A DNA stretch of 64,000 bases from Candidatus Krumholzibacteriota bacterium (GTDB taxonomy: Bacteria; Krumholzibacteriota; Krumholzibacteriia; Krumholzibacteriales; Krumholzibacteriaceae): assembly GCA_016931295.1 (NCBI GenBank), contig JAFGEZ010000034.1:1-64000 (forward strand), in the 5' to 3' direction. The notes under the pieces were generated by a model. The model was not told the DNA's origin. It saw only the letters and a list, made by a program, of their open reading frames with translations, and ran no database searches. The position numbers and the translations under genes were made by a program. Positions 1-8,970 of this stretch are shown piece after piece. How positions within the stretch are numbered: the stretch's first letter is position 1; every line of letters begins with the position of its first letter.

Positions 1-111
1 AGGGAATGGGGCTGGGCGCCCCGATACGATCTCGAGCGGATGACCGCGGACATGCTGTCCACGCTCTCCGAGCGGCGGAAAAAGGGACTCATCGAATACG
101 GAAGCGAGTGA
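1..111 (+). CDS. NAD-dependent epimerase/dehydratase, probable L-threonine 3-dehydrogenase, 3' end only
   Basis: Only the last 36 codons lie in the window, in the frame starting at base 1 and ending at TGA 109-111. The tail reads REWGWAPRYDLERMTADML. The W-x-P-x-YDL-x-x-MT-x-DML pattern is typical of the C-terminus of the short-chain (UDP-galactose-epimerase-like) L-threonine dehydrogenases. The gene ends 17 bp before a gene for glycine C-acetyltransferase, the next enzyme of threonine breakdown (threonine to 2-amino-3-ketobutyrate to glycine plus acetyl-CoA). That context supports the assignment. The upstream Rossmann domain cannot be seen, so another SDR sugar epimerase is not excluded. Confidence 0.65.
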   Translation, partial: REWGWAPRYDLERMTADMLSTLSERRKKGLIEYGSE

Positions 112-128
112 CCGAAAGGGAGGACGAG

Positions 129-1322
129 ATGTTCACGATCAGAGAGGAACTGGCGAAGACGCTCGACGGCATCAGGGGCGAGGGCCTCTACAAGGTCGAG
201 CGCGTGATCACCTCCGACCAGAAGGCGGACATCACCGTCGAGGGCGGCAGGCGGGTGATCAATTTCTGCGCCAACAACTATCTCGGTCTCGCGAACGATC
301 CGTCCCTCATCGAAGCGGCGAAGAAGGCGATGGACACGCACGGACTCGGCCTCTCGTCCGTGCGCTTCATCTGCGGCACGCAGGACATCCACAAGGAGCT
401 CGAGCGGAAGATCGCCGAATTCTTCGGCACGGACGACACGATCCTCTACGCCGCCTGCTTCGACGCGAACGGCGGTCTCTTCGAGCCGCTCCTCTCCGCC
501 GAGGACGCCATCATCAGCGACGAGCTCAACCACGCATCCATCATCGACGGCGTCAGGCTCTGCAAGGCGAAGCGGTACCGCTACCGGAACAACGATATGG
601 AGGACCTGCGCGCGCAGCTCGATCAGGCGAAGGCGGACGGCGCGAAACGGATCATGATCGCCACCGACGGCGTGTTCTCGATGGACGGTATCGTCGCCAG
701 GATCGACGAGATCTGCGACATCGCGGAGGAAGGCGGCGCGATGGTCATGGTCGACGACTGCCACGGCACGGGCTTCTTCGGACCGACGGGGCGGGGCAGC
801 GTCGAACACTGCGGCGCCCTCGGCAGGGTCGACGTCATCACCTCGACGCTCGGCAAGGCGATGGGCGGCGCCTCGGGAGGCTTCACGACGGGGCGGAAGG
901 AGATCATCGATCTCCTTCGCCAGCGCTCCCGGCCCTATCTCTTCTCGAACACCGTCGCGCCCGCGATCGTCGGCGCCTCGATCAGGGCCTTCGAGATGCT
1001 CACCGAGGCGAGCGACCGACGCGAGACGCTCGTGAAGAACACGAGATACTTCCGCGAGAAAATGACCGCGGCCGGCTTCGACATCGTCCCCGGAGAGCAT
1101 CCGATCGTTCCGGTGATGCTCGGCGACGCGAAACTGTCGCAGCGCATGGCCGACCGGCTGCTCGAGGAGGGGATCTACGTCATCGGGTTCTTCTTTCCCG
1201 TGGTGCCGAAGGGGAAGGCGCGCATCCGCGTCCAGGTGTCTGCCGCCCACTCGCAGGAGCACCTCGACCGGGCGATCGGGGCCTTCACGTCGGTCGGCAG
1301 GGAACTCGGCGTCGTCTCGTAG
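129..1322 (+). CDS. kbl: Glycine C-acetyltransferase (2-amino-3-ketobutyrate CoA ligase)
   Basis: This PLP-dependent enzyme of the alpha-oxoamine synthase family cleaves 2-amino-3-ketobutyrate with CoA to glycine and acetyl-CoA in the cytoplasm. The 397 residues match the family length. Family marks are NFCANNYLGL near residue 46, DELNHASIIDG near 131, the PLP-ring Asp/His in MVDDCHGTG (about 209-212) and the Schiff-base Lys at about 243 in TSTLGKAMGG. The ATG at 129 follows AAAGGGAGG at a good distance. The frame is open upstream to base 6, but those 41 residues overlap the preceding gene and look nothing like the family. It pairs with the upstream dehydrogenase as a threonine-degradation operon. 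Confidence 0.93.
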   Translation: MFTIREELAKTLDGIRGEGLYKVERVITSDQKADITVEGGRRVINFCANNYLGLANDPSLIEAAKKAMDTHGLGLSSVRFICGTQDIHKELERKIAEFFGTDDTILYAACFDANGGLFEPLLSAEDAIISDELNHASIIDGVRLCKAKRYRYRNNDMEDLRAQLDQAKADGAKRIMIATDGVFSMDGIVARIDEICDIAEEGGAMVMVDDCHGTGFFGPTGRGSVEHCGALGRVDVITSTLGKAMGGASGGFTTGRKEIIDLLRQRSRPYLFSNTVAPAIVGASIRAFEMLTEASDRRETLVKNTRYFREKMTAAGFDIVPGEHPIVPVMLGDAKLSQRMADRLLEEGIYVIGFFFPVVPKGKARIRVQVSAAHSQEHLDRAIGAFTSVGRELGVVS

Positions 1323-1372
1323 GGAGGGGGCGCATCCCGGCCGCGGGATACGCCCGTCCAACATGAATACCC

Positions 1373-1404
1373 TTGACTTTGGAGACTCGCGGAACAGTAT
1401 GAAT
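1373..1404 (+). promoter_or_regulatory. Candidate sigma70 promoter for the membrane pyrophosphatase
   Basis: TTGACT at 1373-1378 and TATGAAT at 1398-1404 are separated by 19 bp, a little long. They lie in the gap between kbl and the pyrophosphatase gene, about 70 bp before its start. This is a pattern call only. Confidence 0.4.
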
Positions 1405-1469
1405 GTCCCTGGATGGAGCCGTTGCCGAACGACAAGGACGGCGGCGATACACCGCTCGAGGAGGTTTCG

Positions 1470-3476
1470 ATGAGCGCCGAGTTCCTGACCACCCTGACCC
1501 GGATAATCCCCTGGGTCGGGATCGCCGGGCTGCTGATGGCCGTGATCACCTACTTCAACGTCAGACGGAAGCCCGCCGGATCGGAGTTGATGCAGAAGAT
1601 CGCGGACAAGATTCACACGGGGGCGTTCGTGTTCCTGAAACGCGAATACTCGATCATCGCGGTCTTCGTGGTGGTCATCTTCGTCGTGCTGATGTTCGCG
1701 CTCAGCCTGCAGACCGCCGTCGCGTTCTTCTTCGGCGCCATCTGCTCGATGGCCGCGGGGCTGCTCGGCATGGAGGCGGCCACGAGAAGCAGCGTCCGCG
1801 CGTGCCAGGGGGCGAAGGACGGCGGGATCGGCCGCGCGCTCTCGATCGCGTTCAGCGGCGGTTCCGTCATGGGGATCAGCGTCGCGGCGCTCGGCGTCGT
1901 CGGACTCGGCTTCTATTTCCTGTTCACGAAGGATCCGCGGGTGATCAACGGGTTCGCGATGGGAGCGAGTTCGATCGCGCTCTTCGCGCGCGTCGGCGGC
2001 GGCGTCTACACGAAGAGCGCCGACGTCGGCGCGGACCTCGTCGGAAAGGTCGAGGCGGGGATACCCGAGGACGATCCGCGCAATCCCGGCGTCATCGCGG
2101 ACAACGTCGGCGACAACGTCGGCGACACGGCCGGCATGGGCGCCGATCTCTTCGAGAGCTACGTGGGAAGCGTCGTCGCGACGATGGCCATAGCCGCGGC
2201 GATGAGCGGCGTCGACACGGTGAGGTGGATGGCCCTTCCCCTCGTGCTGATCGCGATCGGACTCGTCTGCTCGACGATCGGCATCTTCTCGATCTCGGTC
2301 CTCAAGAAGGCCGGTCCCCAGGCGGCCCTCCGCTACAGCGAATACTTCGCCGGCATCCTCTTCATCGGCGGGGCGTACATGGCGATCCGCCGGATCGTCG
2401 GGGTCATCGATCCCTTCTATGCGATCCTCGCGGGGATCGTGGCGGGTGTTCTGATCGGGATGGAGAGCGAGCACTACACCTCCGGCTCCCCGGTGCGGAC
2501 GGTGGCGAGATCGAGCGAGACGGGGGCGGCCACGACGATCATCACCGGTCTCGCCGTCGGGTTCGAGAGCACCATCATGCCGATCATCACGCTCGTGGTG
2601 GCGATGTACGTGGCCTTCAACTACGGCGGCGGTCTCTACGGGATAGCGATCTCGGCGGTCGGCATGCTCTCGACGATCGGGATCGTCATGTCCACCGACT
2701 CCTACGGCCCGATCGCCGACAACGCCGGCGGTATCGCGGAGATGAGCAAGGCGGGGCCCGAGATCAGGAAGATCACCGACAAGCTCGACTCGATAGGCAA
2801 CACGACCGCCGCGATCGGCAAGGGCTTCGCGATCGGCTCGGCCGCCCTGACCGCGCTCGCGCTCTTCAGCGCCTACACGCGCACGATCGGACAGGGGATG
2901 GGCGGCGATCAGCCGTTCGTCATCAATCTCACCGACGCGACCACGGTCATCGGTCTCTTTCTCGGCGCCGCGATGCCGTTCGTGATCGCCTCCTTGACGA
3001 TCAAGGGAGTCGGCCGCGCGGCGAACAAGATGGTCATCGAGATCCGCAGGCAGTTCCGGGAGATCGCGGGGCTCATGGAAGGAACCGCCGAGCCCGACAC
3101 GGAGACCTGCGTTGATATCGTCACCCGGTCGGCGCTCAGGGAGATGATCCTGCCGGGCGTCATCGCGATCGCCGCGCCGCTCTTCGTGGGGTTCGTCATC
3201 GGTCCGGCGGCCCTGGGCGGTTTCCTCGCCGGCGCGACGGCGACGGGCGTTTTGATGGGCATCTTCATGTCGAACGCCGGCGGCACCTGGGACAACGCGA
3301 AGAAATGGATCGAGGAGGGGAATCTCGGCGGCAAGGGAACGCCGGTGCACGCGGCCGCCGTCGTGGGCGACACGGTCGGCGATCCCCTGAAGGACACGAC
3401 GGGACCGAGCATGAACATACTCATAAAGCTCATGTCGGTCGTCTCGCTCGTCTTCGCGCCGCTCCTGATCCGCTGA
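1470..3476 (+). CDS. hppA: K+-stimulated membrane-bound pyrophosphatase (H+- or Na+-pumping)
   Basis: This is an integral membrane pump that couples pyrophosphate hydrolysis to H+ or Na+ export. The 668 residues contain about 15 hydrophobic helices. The catalytic signatures are present: [20 protein letters not shown] (about 210-229), the [17 protein letters not shown] loop and the C-terminal [15 protein letters not shown] and [15 protein letters not shown]. In the K+-determinant segment [10 protein letters not shown] the two diagnostic positions are Ala (about 447) and Gly (about 450). K+-independent enzymes have Lys and Thr there, so this is the K+-dependent class, which includes both Na+- and H+-pumps; I cannot separate those. 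The ATG at 1470 is chosen because GAGGAGG lies just upstream; an in-frame ATG at 1413 lacks this. A strong terminator follows. Confidence 0.93.
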   Translation: MSAEFLTTLTRIIPWVGIAGLLMAVITYFNVRRKPAGSELMQKIADKIHTGAFVFLKREYSIIAVFVVVIFVVLMFALSLQTAVAFFFGAICSMAAGLLGMEAATRSSVRACQGAKDGGIGRALSIAFSGGSVMGISVAALGVVGLGFYFLFTKDPRVINGFAMGASSIALFARVGGGVYTKSADVGADLVGKVEAGIPEDDPRNPGVIADNVGDNVGDTAGMGADLFESYVGSVVATMAIAAAMSGVDTVRWMALPLVLIAIGLVCSTIGIFSISVLKKAGPQAALRYSEYFAGILFIGGAYMAIRRIVGVIDPFYAILAGIVAGVLIGMESEHYTSGSPVRTVARSSETGAATTIITGLAVGFESTIMPIITLVVAMYVAFNYGGGLYGIAISAVGMLSTIGIVMSTDSYGPIADNAGGIAEMSKAGPEIRKITDKLDSIGNTTAAIGKGFAIGSAALTALALFSAYTRTIGQGMGGDQPFVINLTDATTVIGLFLGAAMPFVIASLTIKGVGRAANKMVIEIRRQFREIAGLMEGTAEPDTETCVDIVTRSALREMILPGVIAIAAPLFVGFVIGPAALGGFLAGATATGVLMGIFMSNAGGTWDNAKKWIEEGNLGGKGTPVHAAAVVGDTVGDPLKDTTGPSMNILIKLMSVVSLVFAPLLIR

Positions 3477-3507
3477 GGCGGGAAAGAGGCCCGGAAGGAA
3501 TTCGAGG

Positions 3508-3540
3508 CGCCCCCGCGGAAATCTCTTGCGGGGGCGTTTC
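3508..3540 (+). terminator. Rho-independent terminator after hppA
   Basis: A perfect 9-bp stem, CGCCCCCGC (3508-3516) and GCGGGGGCG (3528-3536), has an 11-nt loop and is followed by TTTC. It sits 32 bp after the hppA stop. The T-tract is short. Confidence 0.75.
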
Positions 3541-3598
3541 GCATACCCGATATTAGTTGAGTAAAAAGGTAGGTTATTGTCATGAGACAGGAGGCCCC

Positions 3599-4093
3599 AT
3601 GAAGATCAGGACCATCTCATTGATGCTCATCGTCCTCGTTGCCGCCGCCGTGGGAGCGGTTGCCGGGGAGAAGGCGTCGTACTGCACGGTCTGCGGGTAC
3701 GCGATCGACGCGAAGACGGCTGTCGAGAAAACTCGCGGCGACATGACGTTCCGCTTCTGCTGCGAGAGCTGCGCGGCGTGCTTCGACCGGCACGGCGACC
3801 GGATCGCCGCCGGCCGTTCCCTCGATCCCGTCTGCGGGATGGAGTTCGACCGGGCGAAGGGCGTTCGGGCGGTCGTCGGCGAGCGCGAGGTGTGGTTCTG
3901 CAGCGAGACGTGCCGCGATACCTTCGTCAAGACGCCGGAGAAGTACGCGAAGGCCTGTCTCGTCAAGTGCGAGAAGGGCGAGGCGTGCTGCGGCGCCACC
4001 GGCCCGAAGCGCGGATGCGGGGCCGATACGAAGAAGAAGGCGTCCGCAGGCTGCGGCGGATGCGCCGCCGACGGCTGCAAGCATCCCGGCTGA
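3599..4093 (+). CDS. Exported Cys-rich protein with two TRASH/YHS-type metal-binding modules
   Basis: The 164-residue protein starts with a clear signal peptide (residues 1 to about 22, KIRTISLMLIVLVAAAVGAVAG). Next comes a CTVCG...FCCESC module (about 26-62), then a YHS domain opening with DPVCGMEFD and closing with WFCSETCRDTF (about 75-110). The C-terminal tail is rich in Cys, Gly and Lys (CEKGEACCG, GCGADTKKK, GCGGCAADGC). YHS and TRASH modules bind heavy metals such as copper, so periplasmic metal binding or sensing is likely, but no substrate can be named. The ATG at 3599 has GACAGGAGG upstream; an earlier in-frame start at 3557 would hide the signal peptide. It appears monocistronic between two terminators. 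Confidence 0.8.
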   Translation: MKIRTISLMLIVLVAAAVGAVAGEKASYCTVCGYAIDAKTAVEKTRGDMTFRFCCESCAACFDRHGDRIAAGRSLDPVCGMEFDRAKGVRAVVGEREVWFCSETCRDTFVKTPEKYAKACLVKCEKGEACCGATGPKRGCGADTKKKASAGCGGCAADGCKHPG

Positions 4094-4122
4094 CCGGGCG
4101 CACGATACGGCAGGACTCACAC

Positions 4123-4153
4123 GGACCCCGGTCGCTCCGCCGGGGTCCTTTTT
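4123..4153 (+). terminator. Rho-independent terminator after the YHS gene
   Basis: A 9-bp perfect stem, GGACCCCGG (4123-4131) and CCGGGGTCC (4140-4148), has an 8-nt loop and is followed directly by TTTTT. This is the clearest terminator in the window. Confidence 0.92.
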
Positions 4154-4158
4154 GCGTC

Positions 4159-4186
4159 TTGAACTCTCTCCGGGTGCTGGTATGAT
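4159..4186 (+). promoter_or_regulatory. Candidate sigma70 promoter for the ychF-archease-rtcB operon
   Basis: TTGAAC (4159-4164) and TATGAT (4181-4186) are 16 bp apart, directly after the preceding terminator and about 65 bp before the ychF start. Confidence 0.6.
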
Positions 4187-4255
4187 CGGTCCGGTCGGCA
4201 AGCGCTTCGCAGGCCCACCACGCGACGGATCGCCCTTCGAAAGGGGGAGATGACG

Positions 4256-5347
4256 ATGGCGCTCACCGTCGGGATCGTCGGTTTGCCGAACGTCGGGAAG
4301 TCGACGCTGCTGAACGCCCTGGCGGACGCCGGGGCCGAGGCGTCGAACTATCCCTTCTGCACCATCGATTGCAACCGGGGGGTCGTGCCGGTGCCCGACG
4401 AGCGTCTCGAGACCCTCGCGTCGATCCTGCAGCCGAAAGAGGTGATTCCGGCGACGATCACCTTCGTCGACATCGCCGGCCTCGTCGAGGGGGCGAGCCG
4501 GGGCGAAGGACTCGGCAACCGCTTCCTGCACCACGTCCGCGAGGCGAACGCGCTGGCCCACGTCCTGCGGTGTTTCGCGGACGACGACGTCAGCCACGTG
4601 AGCGGGACCATCGACCCCCTTCGCGACCTGGACATCGTGGACACCGAGCTGTTCCTCGCCGATCTCGAGCGGGTGGAGAGCCGCATAGACAAGGAACTCG
4701 TCAAGGCGAAGGCGAAGAAGAAGGAGGAACTCCACGAGCTGGAATTCCTCAGGTCGGTCAGGGACCTGATCGCCGCCGGCGAACGCATCGACGAGACGGA
4801 GGTGAACGAATCGGTACGCCACGTCTGGGAGGATCTGCGGCTGTTGACCGCGAAACCCCGGATCATCGTGCTGAACGCGGGCGAAGAGGATCCGACAGGC
4901 GCGTCGAGCGAGGCCTGCAGGCGCGTCGCCGGTCGTTTCGGCGAGGGCGCCGTCTTCGTCGTCTCGGCGAAGCTCGAGAGGGAGATCGCCGCTCTTCCGC
5001 CGGGGGAACGAGGCGTCTTCATCGAGGAACTCGGTGTCGGCGCCGGCGCGCGCGAGCGCTTCATCCTGAAGTGCCACGACACCCTCGGCCTCGTCAGATA
5101 CTACACCGCCGCCAACGACAAGCTCCAGGCGTGGTCCGTCCCCCGCGGCACGACAGCCCCGCGGGCGGCGGGGAAGATCCACACGGACATGGAGAGCGGA
5201 TTCATCAGGGCGAAGGTGATGAGCTTCGAGGATCTCGTCGCATGCGGATCGGAGGCGGCCGTCCGCACGCACGGCCATCTCCGGACGGAAGGGCACGAGT
5301 ACGTCGTCAAAGACGGCGACGTGATCGAATACCTCTTCAACCGGTAG
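4256..5347 (+). CDS. ychF: Ribosome-associated Obg-family ATPase/GTPase YchF
   Basis: This is a universally conserved TRAFAC P-loop NTPase that acts on or near the ribosome. It shows G1 GLPNVGKS (about 9-16), G3 DIAGLVEGASRGEGLGNRFL and, in place of NKxD, the NxxE-type motif LNAGEED that explains the ATP preference of YchF. A coiled region follows (ELVKAKAKKKEEL), and the C-terminal TGS-like domain ends GDVIEYLFNR, as in the family. Length 363 is normal. Two in-frame ATGs exist at 4250 and 4256. The AGGGGGA sequence at 4242-4248 is spaced properly only for 4256. It is the first gene of a likely operon with archease and RtcB. Confidence 0.95.
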   Translation: MALTVGIVGLPNVGKSTLLNALADAGAEASNYPFCTIDCNRGVVPVPDERLETLASILQPKEVIPATITFVDIAGLVEGASRGEGLGNRFLHHVREANALAHVLRCFADDDVSHVSGTIDPLRDLDIVDTELFLADLERVESRIDKELVKAKAKKKEELHELEFLRSVRDLIAAGERIDETEVNESVRHVWEDLRLLTAKPRIIVLNAGEEDPTGASSEACRRVAGRFGEGAVFVVSAKLEREIAALPPGERGVFIEELGVGAGARERFILKCHDTLGLVRYYTAANDKLQAWSVPRGTTAPRAAGKIHTDMESGFIRAKVMSFEDLVACGSEAAVRTHGHLRTEGHEYVVKDGDVIEYLFNR

Positions 5348-5356
5348 GCGGCCGCG

Positions 5357-5797
5357 GTGGCTTCGCGAATGCACGGAACGATCGAACATCCCGCGGACAT
5401 GGGCATCTTCGGCCGCGGCGATACCCTGGCCGTTTCCCTCGAGGAAGCGGCGCTGGCGATGTTCGAACTCGTCGTCGACGCCGAGGGCCTCGGAACGCCG
5501 ACGGAACGGCTCCGCGTCTCCTGCGAGGCGGACGATCCAGCCGAACTGCTCCTCGAGTTCCTGAACACCCTCATCACGGCAGCCGACATCGCGGACCTGG
5601 TCTTCGTTTACGTCGAGATCCTTTCCATCGTGGAAGGGGAATCCGGGTGGCGCATGGAGGCGGATGCGTCCGGGATGCGGCGGAGCGCGTTCGAGGGGCG
5701 TCTTCTCGCGGAGGTCAAGGCGGCCACGCCGTGCGGGCTGCACGTCGGCCGGGATCGAAACGGAAGATGGGAATCGCGGTGCGTGCTCGATCTGTAG
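5357..5797 (+). CDS. Archease, activator of RtcB RNA ligase
   Basis: This 146-residue protein has the archease pattern: HPADMGIFGRG near the N-terminus (the acidic HxAD metal site), EEAALAMFELVVD, LLLEFLNTLI and, at the end, LLAEVKAATPCGLHV followed by a final LDL. Archease promotes guanylylation of RtcB and multiple turnover of the ligase. The GTG at 5357 gives the given length; an in-frame ATG at 5369 is an equally possible start because neither has a strong SD. It lies 10 bp after ychF and its stop codon overlaps the rtcB ribosome binding site, so the pair is co-expressed. Confidence 0.9.
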   Translation: MASRMHGTIEHPADMGIFGRGDTLAVSLEEAALAMFELVVDAEGLGTPTERLRVSCEADDPAELLLEFLNTLITAADIADLVFVYVEILSIVEGESGWRMEADASGMRRSAFEGRLLAEVKAATPCGLHVGRDRNGRWESRCVLDL

Positions 5798-5807
5798 GAG
5801 GGACCCG

Positions 5808-7262
5808 GTGGGCCTGATCGACGTGAGGCAGATCAACGAATTCCTGTGGGAGATCCCGCGAAACGGTCCGATGCTCGTCCCCGGAAGGATCTACGCAAAC
5901 CGGCGTTCGATGGAATTCCTTCTCGCCGAGAGCGGGCGGAACGCGTGGGACGCGTTGCGCCAGGTGAGGAACGTCGCCTGCCTGCCGGGCATCCAGACCG
6001 CTTCGCTCGCCATGGCCGACATCCATCCCGGATACGGGTTTCCGATCGGCGGCGTCGGCGCCTTCGACACGGGAACGGGCGTCGTGACGATCGCCGGCGT
6101 CGGGTTCGACATCAACTGCGGGGTCAGGGCGATGGCGGTGGACGTGGCGAGAAAGGAGGTCGAGCGGCGTCGGGAATCCCTTGCCGACGTGCTCTTCGCC
6201 CACGTGCCGGCCGGCGTCGGATCGACGGGGGACCTGCGACTCTCCGCCGCGGAAGTCGACGACGCGCTCGTGCGCGGAGCCCGGTTCTCCCTCGAACGGG
6301 GCTACGGGATTCCCGGGGACCTCGAGTACATCGAGGAGGGGGGCGTCGTCGACGGGGCGGACCCGGCCGCGGTAAGCGACCGCGCGAAAAAGCGCCAGCT
6401 CAGCCAGGTCGGAACGCTCGGCTCGGGCAATCACTACCTCGAGGTGCAGTACGTCGACGAGGTGTACGACGATCGGGCCGCGGCCGCCTTCAGACTGTCG
6501 TCCGGGACGGTCGTGGTGAGCATCCACACGGGGAGCCGGGCTCTCGGACACCAGATCGGCACGGATTACCTGAAGATCCTGCGACGTGCGAGCGAGAAGT
6601 ACGGATTGCACGTTCGCGAGGCCGAGCTGGTGGGCGCGCCGATCGACAGCCCCGAGGGCCGGCGGTACATCTCTGCGGTCAATGCGGGGATCAACTGCGG
6701 ATTCGCCAACAGGCAGGCGATCGCCGGTATCGTGCGGCGCGCCTTCCAGGGCTTCTTCTCGCTCGGCGACGAGGCGATCAGGACAATCTACGAGGTCGGT
6801 CACAACAACCTCAAGTTCGAGACGCATCTCGTCGACGGCGAAAGGAAGCGTCTTCTCGTCCATCGAAAGGGCGCGACGCGCGCCTTCGGGCCGGGTCGGC
6901 CCGAGGTGCCGGCGGCGTATCGCGAGGTCGGGCATCCGGTTCTCGTGGGGGGGACGATGGGGACCGCCTCCTTCGTTCTCGTGGGCACCGCGCGGGGGAT
7001 GGAGGAGACCTTCGGCAGTTCCGTGCACGGCGCCGGGCGTCTCTTCTCGCGCAAGAAGGCGCTCGGGACGTGGCGGTCGGAACGGGTCATCGAGGATCTC
7101 GGACGCGAGGGGATCGTCGTCAGGACGCACGGCAAAAAGAGCGCCGCGGAGGAAGCGCCCGGCGCGTACAAGGACGTCGAAGATGTCGTCGCCGTGATGG
7201 AGGGGGCGGGTGTCAGCCGCCGCGTCGTCCGGTTGAGACCGATCATCTGCATCAAGGGCTAG
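5808..7262 (+). CDS. rtcB: RNA-splicing ligase RtcB (RNA 3'-phosphate/2',3'-cyclic phosphate ligase)
   Basis: This Mn2+- and GTP-dependent ligase joins RNA 2',3'-cyclic-phosphate or 3'-phosphate ends to 5'-OH ends. All active-site blocks are visible: FDINCGVR (metal-binding Asp about 101 and Cys about 104), GTLGSGNHYLEVQ, SIHTGSRALGHQIG, GHNNLKFE, HRKGATRAFGPG, GGTMGTASFVL and the guanylylated His in SSVHGAGRLFSR. Length is 484, normal for the family. The GTG at 5808 follows GGAGGGACCCG; the frame is open further upstream but overlaps archease. It is the last gene of the ychF-archease-rtcB set and converges with a minus-strand gene 37 bp on. Confidence 0.96.
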   Translation: MGLIDVRQINEFLWEIPRNGPMLVPGRIYANRRSMEFLLAESGRNAWDALRQVRNVACLPGIQTASLAMADIHPGYGFPIGGVGAFDTGTGVVTIAGVGFDINCGVRAMAVDVARKEVERRRESLADVLFAHVPAGVGSTGDLRLSAAEVDDALVRGARFSLERGYGIPGDLEYIEEGGVVDGADPAAVSDRAKKRQLSQVGTLGSGNHYLEVQYVDEVYDDRAAAAFRLSSGTVVVSIHTGSRALGHQIGTDYLKILRRASEKYGLHVREAELVGAPIDSPEGRRYISAVNAGINCGFANRQAIAGIVRRAFQGFFSLGDEAIRTIYEVGHNNLKFETHLVDGERKRLLVHRKGATRAFGPGRPEVPAAYREVGHPVLVGGTMGTASFVLVGTARGMEETFGSSVHGAGRLFSRKKALGTWRSERVIEDLGREGIVVRTHGKKSAAEEAPGAYKDVEDVVAVMEGAGVSRRVVRLRPIICIKG

Positions 7263-7298
7263 GAAAGAACGCGGTTTCCCTCGACGCCGGGTTCCTTC

Positions 7299-8918
7299 CT
7301 ATTCCAGGGGCTCCCACTCGGCCGTGCTTTCCAGGCGCAACCGGCACTTGCCAGACGAGACCCACCGGTTCTCGTGGTTGTAGCTCCAGCCCAGGTACTC
7401 TGAGTCGCCGCCGCCCTCGGTCGTCACGAGGAACCGGTTCGAGACGCCGCCGAAGGCCGCCGCCTGGTCGGCGGGCCATTCGCGGTCTCCCGCGTTCGCG
7501 TCGACCGGCACCCAGCCGTAGTTCGGCAGGTAGATCTCGTTCCACCGGTGGAAGACGTCGTCGTAGCTGGCGTCGTCTCCGCGGACGACGAGCGATCCGA
7601 CGTAACGGGCAGGGACGCCCGCCGCGCGGCAGAGGGCGATGAAGCTGAAGGAGTACTCGGAACAGGAGCCGGTCTTCCTGCGGAGGACGGTAGGCGCCGT
7701 ATTCCATCCGCCCGCGAGCTCGTATTCCATGTTGGCGATCAGGTACTGGTACAGCCTGCGCGCTTTCCAGTACGGGTTCGTTTCCCCGCCGACGATCGAA
7801 TCGACGAGCGAGCGTATGAAGGGATGCCCGAGGTCGAATTTGGCGTCGTCCGCGAGATAGGCCTCGCGGATTTCCCGCGGCATCTCCTCTCCGACATCCC
7901 CGGGGAAGACGAACCAGCGGATCGCCGACGTCTCGATCTCGGCTTGCATGGCGACCTCGACCGACGAGGCGGCCGTCAGGTTCTCGAAGCGGAAGACGGC
8001 GACGCGCTGGCCCCAGCGGTCGGTCTCGAACCGGTCCGGCTCCGGAACGAAGCGGGGCGGCGAAAGGAGCGTCTGGTTCTCCCGATCGCGCGGCACCGCG
8101 TAGCAGACCTCGAGCGAGACGATCGTCCCCGGACCGAGGACGTCCGCCTCGGTGGTGAAATCGACGACGGCACGCCGGGGCGAGGAGATCGCGTATTGCC
8201 GGTCGTCGCGGACGACGAGACGGTAGAGGAGATCGTCCTCGTAATCCGCGCACACGAGTTCGCCGTCCATCCACGCGAGCCCCCAGGTGTACGGACCGGG
8301 GGCATCGAGCGTGACGAGCACGAGGCCGGAGGCCGGATCGACCAGGTATATCCGGTCGCGGATACGGTCGGAGCACCAGAGGCGCTCGCCGTCGAAGGCG
8401 AGCGAGCGGGAATCCGACGCCGGCGCCCGGAAGGACCGGATCGTCGTTCCGTCTCCCGGGTCGATACGGGCGATGACGTCGGTCCGGTTGTCGCAGATCC
8501 AGAGGTACGCTCCGTCCCATGCGATGCCGGTCGGGGACGGCGTGGGCGACTCGATGGACCGGACGGTGAATCCGTTCGACGGATCGGTCGCATAGATGCG
8601 GCCGTCGGCGGGATCGGTGCTCCAGAGGAGTTTGCCGTCCCATGCGAGACCGGAGGGGAAATAGCCGGGAGCGACGAGGGAGTCGAGAACGGCGCCGTTG
8701 GCCGGGTCGATCCCGTAGAAACGGTCCGTTGACCGGTCGGCGACCCACAGCCGGGAGCCGTCGAACGCGACCCCGGTCGGATGCGAGACGCGGAGGGGGA
8801 TCGTTCCCGCCACGTCGCCCGGCGCCGCGGCGGCGGGAAGAGCGACCAGCAGGAGGGCCAGGAGAATGAATGACGGCGCGCCGGCGAGAAGCGCCGGACG
8901 AGAATCGATCTGTCCCAT
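7299..8918 (-). CDS. Secreted beta-propeller plus transglutaminase-like domain protein
   Basis: The 539-residue protein has a signal peptide (residues 1 to about 31, with SFILLALLLVALPAAAAPG). Six propeller-like repeats follow, of the type PTGVAFDGSRLWVADRST, SGLAWDGKLLWSTD and TGIAWDGAYLWICD (about 35-245), related to NHL/YVTN-type blades. A linker of about 130 residues precedes a transglutaminase-core domain with Cys in TGSCSEYSFSF, His in DVFHRWNEIYL and Asp in WVPVDANAGD, so the papain-like catalytic triad is complete. Such proteins act in the periplasm or outside the cell as protein cross-linkers or peptidases; the substrate is unknown. The ATG at 8918 has AAGGACAGG upstream and puts the signal peptide at the N-terminus. 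Confidence 0.8.
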   Translation of the reverse strand: MGQIDSRPALLAGAPSFILLALLLVALPAAAAPGDVAGTIPLRVSHPTGVAFDGSRLWVADRSTDRFYGIDPANGAVLDSLVAPGYFPSGLAWDGKLLWSTDPADGRIYATDPSNGFTVRSIESPTPSPTGIAWDGAYLWICDNRTDVIARIDPGDGTTIRSFRAPASDSRSLAFDGERLWCSDRIRDRIYLVDPASGLVLVTLDAPGPYTWGLAWMDGELVCADYEDDLLYRLVVRDDRQYAISSPRRAVVDFTTEADVLGPGTIVSLEVCYAVPRDRENQTLLSPPRFVPEPDRFETDRWGQRVAVFRFENLTAASSVEVAMQAEIETSAIRWFVFPGDVGEEMPREIREAYLADDAKFDLGHPFIRSLVDSIVGGETNPYWKARRLYQYLIANMEYELAGGWNTAPTVLRRKTGSCSEYSFSFIALCRAAGVPARYVGSLVVRGDDASYDDVFHRWNEIYLPNYGWVPVDANAGDREWPADQAAAFGGVSNRFLVTTEGGGDSEYLGWSYNHENRWVSSGKCRLRLESTAEWEPLE

Positions 8919-8970
8919 GTCCGCCTGTCCTTGTGAAGTTGGTTTTGACGATCCAATGACGATCGGGGAA

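Noticed and set aside
6-128. N-terminal extension of kbl in the open frame from base 6
   Set aside because: It overlaps the end of the preceding dehydrogenase in another frame, has no similarity to the family, and a good SD lies before ATG 129.
1403-3115. Plus-strand 570-codon frame inside hppA
   Set aside because: Arg-rich shadow in another frame of a clear membrane pump.
3617-5836. Long minus-strand open frame of 739 codons across the YHS, ychF and archease genes
   Set aside because: It lies antisense to recognised genes, has an Arg/Pro/Asp-biased composition typical of high-GC shadow frames and no domain.
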